This document shows, in pieces, positions 1 through 15,061 of a DNA stretch of 64,000 nucleotides. Each line of letters starts with the position of its first letter. The first letter of the stretch is position 1. This DNA is from Argyresthia goedartella (Eukaryota > Arthropoda > Insecta > Lepidoptera > Argyresthiidae), in NCBI GenBank assembly GCA_949825045.1, contig OX463820.1, forward strand, positions 6,398,501 through 6,462,500, given 5' to 3'. Both the position numbers and the translations under genes were made by a program. A model generated the notes under the pieces. The model searched no databases and was not told the DNA's origin. It worked only from the letters and a program-made list of their open reading frames with translations.

Positions 1-774
1 TCACGCCACTTTCTTTTTTCTTCGTAGTTGATTTATTTTTAAAAGTTCAGGCCGGCATTCTTAAAATTGTTGTGTAGTCCCAATTGCGACATGCGGTCAC
101 TATGAGCGCAGGCGAGGGACTAAATGAGTTGTTGCCGTCCGGCAACAATTTATGGCGCTAACTACTGGTTTGCGGCGTCATCGAATCCATCGGCTAGTAA
201 TAGTAGTTCAATGGATGACGCAAATGAATGTTGCTTATTTTATCCTCGAGTCCTCCAAGAGGCGACATATCGGGCAATGGCTACAAACAAGCAGCTACAG
301 AGCCTCAAAAGGAACATGTGAACACCCCATTCATGTAGCAACAATCGAAATTCCCAAGACCCACAAAAAATGGGGATAAATACATTCTTCACAAAATAAA
401 AGGCCCGCGTAGCGACAGCTTCCGTGTCACTGACGTAATAAGATTAAATTTAGTTTGGCCCACCGGGTTTTTTATTTTGTGAAGACTGTAGGTTCGAAGT
501 ATATACTTGAGTATCATAGTAGATTATACACCAAGAGGATAAAGCACTGTTTTATGTCTCGGGTACGATATTGAATTCTGAACATAACGAAGGACTGAGT
601 TCGCTCGGGAATTAAGACTGAGTCCTGAGTGCAGTGAGGGGTTCAAGAGCGCACGTGACAAAAACAGTTTTATCCCCGAGGAGTAAACTCACCATTTACG
701 AGGCAATAAAAAATATAGTGAAAATTGACGTTTGATGCATTAAGACAAGGCTATTGTTTTATTTAAAATGTGTT
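1..774. other. No recognisable gene
   Basis: I see no exon with convincing similarity or splice structure here on either strand. If Ppil2 (minus strand) continues off the left edge, this would be intronic or intergenic sequence of that gene. Short open frames near 124-379 show no domain and look like chance. Confidence 0.4.
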
Positions 775-1704
775 CCATTCATCTTGCCCTGGGCGGCTCG
801 GTTTTCAAATAAGCCCCCGGAGAGCTCGGTCGTGCGTGCGCTGAGCCATTCATCTTGCCCTGGGCGGCTCGGTTTTCAAATAAGCCCCCGGAGAGCTCGG
901 TCGTGCGTGCGCTGAGCCATTCATCTTGCCCTGGGCGGCTCGGTTTTCAAATAAGCCCCCGGAGAGCTCGGTCGTGCGTGCGCTGAGCCATTCATCTTGC
1001 CCTGGGCGGCTCGGTTTTCAAATAAGCCCCCGGAGAGCTCGGTCGTGCGTGCGCTGAGCCATTCATCTTGCCCTGGGCGGCTCGGTTTTCAAATAAGCCC
1101 CCGGAGAGCTCGGTCGTGCGTGCGCTGAGCCATTCATCTTGCCCTGGGCGGCTCGGTTTTCAAATAAGCCCCCGGAGAGCTCGGTCGTGCGTGCGCTGAG
1201 CCATTCATCTTGCCCTGGGCGGCTCGGTTTTCAAATAAGCCCCCGGAGAGCTCGGTCGTGCGTGCGCTGAGCCATTCATCTTGCCCTGGGCGGCTCGGTT
1301 TTCAAATAAGCCCCCGGAGAGCTCGGTCGTGCGTGTGCTGAGCCATTCATCTTGCCCTGGGCGGCTCGGTTTTCAAATAAGCCCCCGGAGAGCTCGGTCG
1401 TGCGTGCGCTGAGCCATTCATCTTGCCCTGGGCGGCTCGGTTTTCAAATAAGCCCCCGGAGAGCTCGGTCGTGCGTGCGCTGAGCCATTCATCTTGCCCT
1501 GGGCGGCTCGGTTTTCAAATAAGCCCCCGGAGAGCTCGGTCGTGCGTGCGCTGAGCCATTCATCTTGCCCTGGGCTGGGCGGCTCGGTTTTCAAATAAGC
1601 CCCCGGAGAGCTCGGTCGTGCGTGCGCTGAGCCATTCATCTTGCCCTGGGCGGCTCGGTTTTCAAATAAGCCCCCGGAGAGCTCGGTCGTGCGTGCGCTG
1701 AGCC
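775..1704. repeat. 71-bp tandem repeat, 13 copies
   Basis: Thirteen head-to-tail copies of a GC-rich 71-bp unit; copies recur at 781, 852, 923 and so on, counted from the motif atcttgccctggg. The copies are nearly identical: one carries a C-to-T change (near 1336) and the twelfth a 5-bp duplication (tgggc, near 1576). The unit is not a multiple of three and each strand has stops in some frames, so I do not think it codes. Near-identity implies recent expansion or homogenisation. It lies just downstream of the last visible Ppil2 exon, so probably within an intron. Confidence 0.95.
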
Positions 1705-1899
1705 TATTTCAGGAAATTAGACGTAAAGGACATAACAATAAGAACTGTGAGAAGTTAACATCACATTATTCACCAAAGGATTGTAAAGAAATTCAGTACA
1801 ACATTATGACCCGGCTCAAGCCAAGAGCTAAAATGTCTCGCTTTAAGTAAGGTTTGCATGATATGTAATGTCGAGCAGGTGGCGTGAAAAATAATTTAC

Positions 1900-4370
1900 C
1901 TTTTTGACTAACTCTTTTGCTTCCGGTGCTTTGTAATCTCGCTCCAGTTCCTGGAGAATTTCCTTGGTCTCGGTGGAGACAGTCTTCAGTCTGGCATGCG
2001 GGTCCTTTCTCATCGATATTTCGTCTGCAAAAGAGCATTAAGTTACCAAATTATTTCCATTTAAAATAAAAAATAAAGTTAAAGTAAACATAAACATTTA
2101 CATATAGGCACATACATTGCGTCTGGCCCCACACTAGGATACCCTGTATCGTGGGAACCAGAAACAGCGACGTCACACATATATACACTTCCAAGACCTG
2201 GCTGGGATAATATAAATAATATTCAATAATATCAAATAGGGAACCTCCCAACCGACAATTAATAGCATTGACTTGCAGTTCTACATCCACGTTCTGTATT
2301 AATAGCAAAATAATAATAATAATAATAGCCTTTATTTCCAGGAGAAGAGTACCTAATTTACATACTAAAACATTTATTTGAATCTTAGTTTTTTTCAAAA
2401 AAATATACTCTGTAGCCCGTTTTGGTATAAGACAAAAAAGGTGTCATCTTTAGGTTAAAACACAACCCAAAATAAAAAACTGTGTTTTGAAAATTTTGCC
2501 GTTTCAAATGTTCGTAAAATTAAGAAATCTTCCTTCTTTTCTTCACAATAGCATGAAAATCTTTTTAAAAATAAAGTGTGTTTTAGCTTGTATTTTATTT
2601 TGTGTTTATAAGTTTCTGCTTAGCAGTGATGACCTCAAAAAGACCCGATCTTGGCTGCAGCAGGTGACCTTCGCTATGGCACGCACATGCATGCAGCTTT
2701 ATTGTTACACTGTGTTACGTTTTGTTCCATTGAATAACATTTTTCAAATGTGTGTCAGCGGAATGTAACTAATTGAAAAGATTTTTAGATCTCTTTTATA
2801 AAGGTTCCCACGACGCTGGCAGCATTAACCCCGCTGCACAGCCAGGGAGATCCTTTGCATCAGAAATGCCCCGCAGCAGTAGTCAAAGCCTCTAACCCTT
2901 AAGCTTTGCCCCAAATCCTTAATAATGACTTCCCCGGTTATTTGCAGTACAATAAAAAAAATATGCATGATGAAATACTACTAACCTTCTGTTTCTACTC
3001 TCAAATTGTTCTTCACATGGTGGAAAGTAGAGATATTGAACTTATTCAATTGCTGTGGATCCTGTATAGTGATGATGTCTGCTCTAGTGAATGGTGTATC
3101 ATTGACCAGGTCCTTCCAGTTCTTTCCCTTGATGTTGAGTTGCTCTATCGCCTCCCAAGAGTAAACATTGCCAATGGTCTTAACAGTAACAATATGAGAG
3201 TTCTTCGTGAATTGTTTAAATAGCACTGGGCAGTGGTAGTCCTCTTCAGCATTTTTGAAGAAGTTCAACTTGGTAAGAGATTTGATATCCATTTTCTATG
3301 AAATAAAATTAGACATATTATACTATAGATATTCTGTTCCATTTTTATGAGTTACCCTTGCCTATATTTCTACATGATGGATGAGCTCCGTGTTCTAATG
3401 GTATTCATGCCAATAGGTTTTATTTTATTTTTTGCTGCGAAATATGCACGAAAGGTCAAGGTCAATAAACCTCAAACGACATCGAGCGTAAAAAATGATT
3501 TTTTTTGCGAAATATACATGAACAGACAAGTTCAAGGTCCAGGTCAATAGCCATGAGGATAGTGAACTTTGAACGACATCTCACATATAAAAACGGCAAA
3601 TTCGTTGTTCCCCACCCTAATACTTCCACATCCCTACTGTCCCTAATGCTTGAAATGGTGATTTAAAAAAACCTCAAAACTAATTATTTCCAACAGTTTG
3701 CATATTTTGAAATCATCTATAAATCAACTAATAAAGGATAGAAAAAATCAGCAAAAGGATCTGAAACGGCCAGCTATCTAAAGTTCTTCTGAGTATGGCT
3801 GAATCTTACTCATATCCGAATAGAGGCCTATGCCCCTCAGTGGGACATTAATGGGCTAATGGGGGGTATGTCTGCATGCATACTTACAAAATACCTCTAA
3901 TAAAATCTACCTGGTCAACCTACCTGCCTGAGGTGTAAGATTATGATTTCCAATTAGTGTTAGAATTCATTTGTTAACAAAAAAGAGGTAGGTGTGAAGT
4001 AGGTATCTAACCTTTCCAGTAACAGGATTAACTTTGAACTTCTTTAGAAATTCAACAATTGCTTGTAGTTCAAATATGTTCCCGTTATCATCGCAATACG
4101 GATCTTCGAAGGGCTGGAGGCACAGACAGCAATGATCGAATGGCAAACGTTTGAAGTTAGCTTCCTCCTCTGTAGAGGTGCCTGGCTTCTTTCCGCCATA
4201 CAGTGTAGTCCATTCTGTGTACGTTATGTACCTGTTGCAGGAAATGTTTAATTTAATAAGGATCTAATCAGAAGGGAAACAGGGCAGGGTAACTTTTTCG
4301 AAATTATCGAAACATGTGTTGGAAGTTGTAATAATTACATTTTGTCTTTTTGATGCTGTCTTTTCCCCAT
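1900..4370 (-). CDS. Ppil2: Ppil2, U-box/cyclophilin E3 ligase (first four coding exons)
   Basis: PPIL2 (Cyp60/CYC4) is a nuclear, spliceosome-associated protein with an N-terminal U-box (E3 ubiquitin ligase) and a C-terminal cyclophilin domain. Four exons are visible: 4370-4339 (MGKRQHQKDK plus two bases), 4231-4012, 3295-2986 and 2024-1900. All have GT-AG borders and phases that agree (32+220+310+125 nt, 229 codons). Exon 2 starts with YITYTEW and holds the U-box beginning RLPFDHCCLCLQPFEDPYC. Exon 3 has KLNFFKNAEEDYHCPVLF and NIKGKNWKDLVNDTPFTRAD, both close to the human family member. Exon 4 ends in a helical linker (LKTVSTETKEILQELERDY). The cyclophilin half of the ~520-aa family protein is not in the window, so the gene should continue past position 1. 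The start is fixed by MGKRQHQKDKM, the family's conserved N-terminus. It is head to head with the UBE2E gene. Confidence 0.93.
2090..2345. repeat. Lepidopteran dispersed-repeat fragment with AAT microsatellite
   Basis: Lies in the Ppil2 intron. The stretch with 'ctggccccacactaggatac' and 'cgtgggaacc' matches, with changes, the stretch at 56620-56690 (agccccaaactaggattccc). Both are flanked by an (AAT)n run (here about 2302-2327). This looks like the 3' part of a retroposon family with an AT-rich tail. Confidence 0.5.
3820..3866 (+). repeat. Remnant of a lepidopteran retroposon
   Basis: The phrase gaggcctatgcccctcagtg followed by ggacattaatgggct resembles the conserved block 'gaggcctatgcccagcagtggga' that recurs in many lepidopteran genomes. 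Only this short block is recognisable, inside a Ppil2 intron. Confidence 0.4.
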
Positions 4371-4860
4371 TGTTGCCTGGTGATTGAAATATGAATATAG
4401 AACTTGCAAGGTTTAGTTTCTAAAAAACCAAATCCAAATCTTTTCGTTTCAGCGTTCACAGTTTCACACTCACGAGAGAATTTATTTATTTTTTATTTTG
4501 ACATGCATGCATTGCATGACACCAATGACACTTTGTTTGACGTTTGCTGCAGTTTGGTCCGAAATAGTCCGAATACACCGAATATTCGAATCCTTCCGAG
4601 TCGGAGGTCGGAGATCACTATTGCTAGTTCATTTAGTTATCATGGTGAAAGTGTGGTTAGTTCATGGTGATGGTATTTAGTAGCTACCTACTCCTCTTAA
4701 GGTAAGCGTTTTAATCTAGGAATTTATAAGGCATCCTACATCATATTGCATGATTAATCGTGCTCATGTATGCAACTTTGAAATTCGGATTCTTAAAACT
4801 AAGTATTTTTTTTGTGTTAGGTTGAAAAGGTTTTTGTTCTTAGATGCATTTCACCTCATA
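4371..4860. promoter_or_regulatory. Upstream region of Ppil2
   Basis: This sequence lies immediately 5' of the Ppil2 start codon and should hold its promoter and 5' leader. I see no clear TATA box or initiator. Short open frames at 4404-4680 lack recognisable similarity. Confidence 0.3.
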
Positions 4861-4867
4861 AACCTCC

Positions 4868-5298
4868 CGGTTTTGGTGAAAGAGTCTGGAGCTCCGATGG
4901 ATAGGGAACTCATATTCCAACAAGACGGCTGTCCAGCACATTGGACTATTGAAGTCAGAAACTATTTTGACGACTGTTTTCCGAATTAATGGATCGGCGG
5001 AGACGGGCTTATTCCTTGGCCTGCTCGTTCACCAGACCTGACCCCGATGGACTATTTTGTGTGGGGCAGAGCCAAAGAACTGGTCTATTCCAATGTAGCC
5101 ATCAACACAAAAGAAGAGTTGATTTCAAAAATAAGAATGGCTTTCGACACTATGAAATATGAAATGATGTTCAAAATCACGACCACAGAAATCCGAAGAC
5201 GGGCTCGTGTCTGTTTGAAGAACCAAGGATCTCATTTAGAATTAAAAAGACTGTGTAAAAAGTCTATTTTCTCCCTCAAACTGGTAAGCAGGTCATAA
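4868..5298 (+). pseudogene. mariner-type (DD41D-like) transposase fragment
   Basis: C-terminal DDE-domain remnant of a Tc1/mariner-superfamily transposase. Readable landmarks are the second catalytic Asp in FQQDGCPAHW, then WPARSPDLTPMDYFVWG with the third Asp, and a tail ending in LKNQGSHLEL. Forty-one positions separate the second and third Asp, the spacing of the DD41D group. The N-terminal DNA-binding part and the first Asp are missing, and a TAA at 4987-4989 breaks the frame inside FPN*WIG. I could not find terminal inverted repeats, so the element is old and truncated. It lies between Ppil2 and the UBE2E gene. Confidence 0.8.
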
Positions 5299-6240
5299 CT
5301 TCAAGAATGTGTGAGGTATCTACGTCAGTAATACCTTAAATAAAAGATCATTAACTTAGAATGTTTTATAAAGATTTTCACATAAAAAGCTTTTACTTGT
5401 TTTTATTAAATTAGGTCCGAAAAACTTATTTTATTGATGATTGAATTTTGCTGTGTTCTTCAATGGTCTGTAAGTCTGATATTCTTAAAGTTTAAAGCAG
5501 CGAGGAAAGTGTTTATTTTATAATAGAAGCTTTATTTGTGGTCATAAAGGGTTATTAGCAACAAAAAATACTAATTTTGCATAAAATATTTTGTATGGCT
5601 TTTGTAAAAGTTGCACTTACAATATTTCTGTATAATCCTTGGCTTTCTTCAACATCATCATCCTGTCCCTTTCAATGTTAAAAAAACAAGTTATCTCAGC
5701 TCTTTAGCTTTGCTTCCACCATTTATTTATTGCAACTGGCAAGACTACTATTTTCTTTTCAAAACATGTCGGCACGGAAATTCGGGTGCTGTGTGTTTCA
5801 ATAGAAATACTGTAGAAATTAGAAGAACAGCGTGTTTGTTGTGTGTGATTGATCGATTACCGTATTAGATTTAATTAGTAAGTAAACCAGGATATCGAAC
5901 CTATTCCCTAACTTCCTTGTGCATCTTGGCTATTGACGGTTGTTTGTGTTGGTGACGGTGATGATCAACTGAAATTGAGATTCGTGGTGAAGTGGCTGTA
6001 GGTACAGAAGAACAATCGCTATAATTTTGTTGTTTTACAGCTGCATTACGCAGATCCCTCGAGGTATACCAACAATTTTCAAGAAAGTATTACTTAAAGA
6101 AAAGTAAAAGGCTGTTTGCAGCCATAGCCGCACTTATCCTTCATAGGGCGTCTATTTCTAACAGAACTCTTGCATTGCATTACAGCACGGTTGTGAGCCT
6201 TCTCTGACAAATATTGTATGTATAATTGTATTCGGTTCAT
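5299..6240. other. Intergenic, nothing recognised
   Basis: AT-rich sequence between the dead mariner copy and the presumed start of the UBE2E transcription unit. No exon, RNA gene or mobile element could be supported on either strand. Confidence 0.4.
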
Positions 6241-6249
6241 CTGGGTCAG

Positions 6250-6319
6250 CGCTGAGGCAAAAAAATAAAAATTATCGGATAACGCCAGCCGACAAGATGG
6301 CCGACCGTTGTTCGTAAGG
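6250..6319 (+). promoter_or_regulatory. Candidate non-coding first exon and promoter of the UBE2E gene
   Basis: The sequence caagatggccgac at about 6294 resembles a YY1/TISU-type housekeeping start element. It is followed by a plausible donor (cgtaag|gtatat). A matching acceptor (aacttttag) lies 3 bases before the start codon at 6812, so a 5'-leader intron of about 0.5 kb is possible. The ATG in the motif opens only a six-codon frame (MADRCS). This is inference from motifs only. Confidence 0.3.
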
Positions 6320-6808
6320 TATATTTTTATTTTCAATGCTATTGCTACTACTACGCGTATTGTTGTGATTAGTTGCATCAGTTGCATTTGGGTCTCGTTT
6401 GGTTTGACGCAGAATCCTCTAGCGCTCGCGCGTAGTACGCCTGCACTGAGCTTCCATTCAGTATTTTCTTTGTTCTTGATCCTGCTTGAAAAAAAATATT
6501 TTTGTGTGTATCAGCAAGGTTTTACAAACTATAGTTTTCATTACCTCAGTATGATGTATTGATGAGTAATGTATTGATTATTAGCACCTTGCTTGATTTA
6601 TAGATATTAGATAAGATCTTGCATGTATTCTTCCTGTGTATAGTATGCTCGTGGAATTCACAGGTGCCCAAGACCGTTGGCTACCACTAAAACAAGCACA
6701 GCTGATATGTTTTAGAAATATTTATTGATTTCAACTTGCAACGTTAGAATGCTTTTATTCTGTTTTTTCATTTACCATAGCTGTTAGTTTTTGTTGTGAA
6801 ACTTTTAG

Positions 6809-9781
<2,973 letters not shown>

Positions 9782-12700
9782 GTCCACTGCCCCCCCTTCC
9801 GCAAGCATACGAGCCGCATACTGAAAAACAAACAACCTGTTCTATTCTACATTCTAAATCCATACCATTCACATAGGTTTAGGTCCTGTGCAGGACTTGA
9901 TATGTATCTGCGGGTTCTTGTGCGTCGACGTCACAGTTTTGCGGAGCGTATACTGAGTTTTTTCCTGATAATGCTAATGTGTTGTGCTAATAAGTTTACA
10001 TGTATCTACACTTTGACCAAGTTAGTTTCCGTTCATTTTCCTGTTGGCAATAATATTACAAAAGGGTAAAGCTGGGCATTCGCGTTCAGTTTCATCGACG
10101 ATAGAACTGAGGCTCAAGCAGGAATAATTACCAGAGTGAAAAAGTGTTCGAGTTCAAATAAAATGAACCTTACGTCATTGAACATAAGAGTCACTGACAG
10201 TTTGATTCGCATACCGTTTCGACGCTTAATCATTCCTGCTTCCTACACTGATACGATCTATCGACGATCAGAGTCGTCCGAGAGGTCAGTGTAGGAAGCA
10301 GGAATAATTACACGTCGAAAAAGTATGCGAATCGAACTGTCAGTGACTTTATGTACTATCGAACCATCTGAATCATGACCCACCATAAGCTTATTTTGCT
10401 AAACCCCTTAAATGCAAGTAGGTCGAAATTCGCTTGAAGGTTTATTTCCTTGGTAACGAACTTGTTATCATTTGATTAGACACTGACAGATAGATAGATC
10501 TTACAAGTTTGAAAGTTTCAAACGAATTATCAGGCAAGTGGGTCATGATTCAGTTGGTTCGATAGTACAATGACATAAGGTTCATGATATCTGAACTCGA
10601 ACACTTTTTCACTCTGGTATTTATTCCTGCTTGAGCCACGGATGAAGCCGTTCGATTTCCCCACTTACTGGCGTAAAACTGGCTATCGTCGACGGCAGTG
10701 CTGCCAGATCGAAATGGGGCATTCAGCTCTAACAATGCTCAAAAAAGCGCTAGATTCTATAAAATTCAGGGATCAAAAAAGGGCTAGATTTAGATCCGAT
10801 TTTTAACAGTAAAGGACATGATATAATTACTCTCGTTTATTTTATTTGAAAATTACTCACTGTAACTAAATAATTCAACTTAAAATTAAGAAAATTATCA
10901 ACATAAATTATTTTCTTAGAAAAAAATAGCCTCCTAGAGATATCCGGCCTCATTCAATAGAGCTTCTCTTTTCTATGCTTGATAGCTCTACAACCGAGCA
11001 ATTTCCTGTATTGTGATATAAAAAGTTAAAAAAGCGCTTTCTAAAATACGCGCTAAACATAACAAAAATTTAGAAAGCACTATAATAGCGGGACTGGCGC
11101 CGACTGATGGAGAAAACGACGAAACGCGCACTCACGGTCAGTTTGATCGACGGTCCGATGGTCTGATCGTCGATGGATTGAATCAGTTCTATCATCGATA
11201 AAACTGACCGTGAATGCCCAGCTTAACGTGTGATGGTTACATAGTTAGATTTTCTTCTAGCTTTCAAACTCGTGTTTAGGCCCTTTTCGAAGCTTAACAC
11301 AAGGGCTTGCTACAAGCAAACCTGTAAATAACAAGTCATGCACTCTGTATATGCAGCTACAAACTAATGTTTAGTTGCAGTTCATGTGATCGTGTGTATA
11401 CAACGCCTATCGTATTAGGCGGAAGTGAATAATTTTAGGTTTAAAATGTTTCTTTTAGTTATGAATTGATAAAATTTTAGTTATATTTAGCTGCGTTGTA
11501 CAACATGATGATGCAGCAACTAATAACGTGTAATATAAATGTAGGTTTAACCAGTGAATTGAGTCAATTTATCCGCAATATCTGCGATGATCTCAATACT
11601 TCTGACGCTGTACTGTTTCTCCTAATCTAAGGGTATCTTGTCAGAACTTAGCTGGATTTAAAAATTTTCGCTATAAATTTTCGCCGTTCACACGAAACAA
11701 GTTAATTTTAGGATGACTGCATCAACTCGTATTTGTGGGAAAATGTTTGTAATTATGTACTTTAATGAATTAGTCTTGTATGGAGAGTTCCTTAATTTTA
11801 ATCCTACAAGTATGTATTGTCAAATTGATAAATTCCAATTGGCACGGGTGTAAAAAATACCTGGCCTGAGAAACTCTACAATGTACAAGCTTTACAATGA
11901 GTTGCCCGTAGATTCAAATGAAGAGCAATTCATACTGATGACAATCCTTCTAGGAATTTGTTCATAGACTGCTGTCTACAACCTATTAGTATTGAACCGG
12001 GTTGTACGAGTACTGCCCATATTATGCTAATTATTTTTGTAATCTAATAAGTGACTATTTCGTCATAAAAAAAATTGACACTATATTTTAGCTAGAAATA
12101 TTTCAATATTCAAATTGTGATCACTCGTCTATTTTTAGTGCAATCAAATTTATATTTCGCTAATCATAACATTAGGTCCATTGTGTTGTGACAATATAGG
12201 TGTATACTGAATTGTCGTCCTTTCTGTTGAAATGACGAAAAAAGCTGCATTTCTTTGAAACACTTTAATTGACCTTAATCATTGTGTTCTGTTATCAAGT
12301 GTACATATCACAGAAGCTTGAATTGTGATGGACGATACTCTACTATTGACGGCGCGGGCTAGACTTGTTCAACGGAAACCACGTGCCAAAGTGAGCACTT
12401 ACCTCCTGATAGCGACAGTCTGACCCTGTCTCTCCTCGTTCAGTTTAGAATACGAACAGTTACTAGCCATAAGATATCTTACTGTTTAGGTACATAATGT
12501 AAAATGTATGTTTTAACCATAGCTATAATAACTCTAGCTGTAAATCAATTTATTAGCGGAAAACGGAAGTGTGTCGTGCGTATATGAACGGTTTGACCAG
12601 ATTGTGAAGATCATAACGTGATACCAAACTACTCTTAAGAGATTGGTGCTGTGCGATTCAAATACTTGCGACATACACGAGTTGATAGAATACTTAAGTA

Positions 12701-13040
12701 TTCAGGACTGGATATATCTCAATGTGATTTTTATTTAATTATTTTGTACTATTAACGAGTGGTGTTGCTTGCAAGCTGCTGTGGCCGCTTCTACACGCGG
12801 GTATTCATTAGGAGACCGCGCAAATGTTCAGCTATTATAAAAGGCAATGCTCACTCACATTATAAAATATTTTCCCTTGCGTTTAGTTGACTCCATAGCT
12901 CGTTTGTAGAAGCGCTAACACGTATCTGATGTTCCTCTTAACTAAACTCGACGTCAGCGAGAGAACTATGATCCCTTGTAATCATCCTTTGTTACAATTT
13001 ACATCATAGTATAAAATATAGAAGAATAAAATGTGTGTAA
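9782..13040 (+). other. Presumed 3' UTR and downstream region of Ubc2
   Basis: No open frame of interest follows the Ubc2 stop codon. Candidate AATAAA signals occur near 10157 (inside the foldback element) and near 13026 (gaagaataaaatgtg). Whether the transcript extends across the 10.1-11.2 kb foldback element cannot be decided from sequence. The rest is AT-rich with no RNA gene recognised. Confidence 0.35.
10069..11224. mobile_element. Foldback/MITE-like element with terminal and internal inverted repeats
   Basis: The left end aagctgggcattcgcgttca and the right end (read in reverse) aagctgggcattcacggtca continue as inverted repeats for about 45 bp (…atcgacgatagaactga). Inside there is a second, nested set: 10130-10215 pairs with 10545-10620 (gagtgaaaaagtgttcgag / ctcgaacactttttcactc), and 10193-10250 pairs with 10283-10352 (tcactgacagtttgattcgc / gcgaatcgaactgtcagtga). 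No coding capacity is seen. A target duplication is not obvious at these limits. Confidence 0.75.
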
Positions 13041-13163
13041 CTAGTAAACTGATATTGGTTTTATATTCAAATATAGTCAAGACTCCAGTCGAGATAAACT
13101 CAAGGGTGTCGGTCTTAGTCCGAGTACAAAATTAATGTATGTGAGGACGCCTACATACATATA

Positions 13164-13218
13164 CTTATATCGAAAATCCGAGCCTGGTGCCCTACCAGGC
13201 TCGAATTTTCGACATAAG
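13164..13218. repeat. Hairpin with 25-bp arms
   Basis: The arms cttatatcgaaaatccgagc and its partner gctcgaattttcgacataag pair with two mismatches around a loop of a few bases. It is one of several compact palindromes in the window. Confidence 0.75.
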
Positions 13219-13508
13219 TTGAAAGGGATTTAGTAAAAGTCCCCATGTAATAGTAAAAGCTATCTTGGAATTTATAAAAAAAAATATATATTAGAAGATA
13301 CAGCCGTTGAAGTGTGGTCCTCCCCTCCTCCTCTGTCCTCACAGCCCATTTCGAATAAAATGTGATTACATGCCTTTATTAAAAAACTTAAACACCTTCA
13401 AAGTGTCAATTAAAAACAGCATAACAATTTGATGAACGTGTGTCCCAGCAAGAAAGTAAGATTTAGACAGATTCTGTTTATGCACATATTTAGTGTGTTG
13501 TTAGATAT

Positions 13509-13805
13509 GTCACCGTAAGATAGTAAAAACCGTTAGTTGATCAACTATCGACAGATAGTAAACGAGACCGGCAGGGTTTAGAATTAACGCTTCTTTTGTT
13601 CTTATATGTCAACCTAACACGAAGCATATTCGGGGGCTTCGCTGCGCTCGCCCCCTCTAGTCTTCACCTAAGCTTTGCGGTTCAAGTTTAAATCCGTTTA
13701 CTATTTAACCGTTAGTTTATCAACTAACGCGTCATATAGTAATACCAACTAAAAAGAAAAAAAACAGTTAGTAACACTTAACGGTTTTGACAATCTTGTG
13801 GTGAC
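13509..13805. mobile_element. MITE with 6-bp target duplication
   Basis: The ends GTCACCGTAAGATAGT and, in reverse, GTCACCACAAGATTGTC are inverted repeats continuing into aaaaccgtta. The flanks both read agatat (13503-13508 and 13806-13811). The interior contains a GC hairpin (gggggcttcgctgcgctcgc) also found in a second insert at about 14408-14435, and the motif gttgatcaacta, shared with 21105-21170. No coding capacity. Confidence 0.8.
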
Positions 13806-14234
13806 AGATATAAATGTGACCGAAATTTCAGAATTAGTTTGTACACAAAAACACTTCCTGCTAGAATGAAGTTTCGAAACGTATCCTAACAAGAAAGTGT
13901 GATATCGAAAGATTTTTTGGCATTTAGTGTGTCGTGAGTGGTATATATGACCGAAAAGCAAATTTTCTGTGTCCACGGGTTTCAGAGATATCCCATTTCC
14001 AGCTAGGATCATGTTTGACCAAATGCTGGTTTGGGAAAACTACTGAACACACACAAATCTTGCTAGCTATATAAATATTAGCGGTAATTTGTGTTGAATT
14101 ACTTTTTTCGATGAATGTGGCCAACGATAATTTCTGGGAATGCAGTTAAATTTATAAAAAATACAGAAAACGTCTGTTTTTAGTTTTTCAATATCTTAAA
14201 AAGTGACGTAGTTATTTAAGGCTTGTGTTTAAAC

Positions 14235-14560
14235 GATTACCAAAAACGCACCTATTTTACTATCAATAAATTCGAAATGACTGCCAGAATGGATAAATGT
14301 CCATCAAATTGTGTTTGGATAAATGATCACCAAACTTTGTTTATGTAAACGTTTATGTTTTAAGTATTTTTTGTTGTTCTTACATGTTCAACCTAACACG
14401 AAGGATAAAGGGGGCTTCGCTTCGCTCACCCCCTTTACTCTTCACCTAAGAGCTACCGCAGTATTTTGCCCTGATATTTTTTGCAACTTTTGGGGTTCAT
14501 TTATCCATTTTGGGTAGGAAAAAAATATTTTGGTGACCATTATATTTGTTGCCGTTATTA
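14235..14560. mobile_element. Second small insertion in monomer 1
   Basis: This block interrupts the monomer between gtgacgtagttatt and attaaagctcaaagtacg. It shares tcaacctaacacgaagg, the GC hairpin (gggggcttcgcttcgctcac) and actcttcacctaag with the MITE at 13509-13805 but lacks its ends, so it is a related or truncated element. Confidence 0.5.
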
Positions 14561-15061
14561 AAGCTCAAAGTACGACTACCCGCGAAACGACTTTGTCAAC
14601 TGAGCGTGACCGTGATAGAATCACGGGTTTGGGAGACGTTCCATTTCCAGCTAGGATCACGTTTGACCAAATGCTGGTTTGAACTGAAAATTACTGAACA
14701 CACCCAAATCTTGCTAGCTTTAACCCTTTCAGACCCTGTACTCACTTTTGTGAGTGTGACTTTTTGATTTGATTTTGAACGGGGGCGAGCTCGCACGAAA
14801 GTGAGAGTAGTCTTTTATGCCGACATATTTTTTGCGGCAACAATGGCGGTCAATCTGTGGATCAGTGAGTGTCCGAAGCCGCGCAAAGTGACGTTTCGCG
14901 ACCTGTCATTGTGTTGTTTACATTTTTCGTTGTGGTAAGCATTATTATGTGTTTGTTTTTGTTTTATTGTGCTAAGAATGAGTGGAAAATAGCATTTGTG
15001 ATTACAAATAGTGCATTACTGATTAAGTTCAATGTAATTTGGTGCCACAAAGTTATCAAGT

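Larger units (their letters stand above)
13440..14719. repeat. Satellite-like monomers 1 and 2 (about 558-bp unit)
   Basis: First two visible units of a tandem family that continues at 18277-19000, 23493-23740 and 31923-32105. Landmarks in order are ctagcaagaaagt, gcacatatttagtgtg, acacgggggctg, a short palindrome around tttcgaaacg, catttagtgtgtcgtgagtg, gtgtccacgggttt, aatcttgctagct, and tgtcaactgagcgtgaccgt. Unit 1 contains a MITE (13509-13805) and a further insert near 14235-14560. Unit 2 has lost about 250 bp after gaccgtgat. Confidence 0.8.

Noticed and set aside
775..1704. CRISPR-like array
   Set aside because: The repeats are contiguous with no unique spacers and the sequence is animal nuclear DNA.
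1418..1850. Open frames within and next to the 71-bp array
   Set aside because: They are produced by the repeat itself; the unit is not a multiple of three and there is no family similarity.
6094..6387. Minus-strand frame upstream of Ubc2
   Set aside because: No similarity; it overlaps the presumed Ubc2 promoter and first exon.
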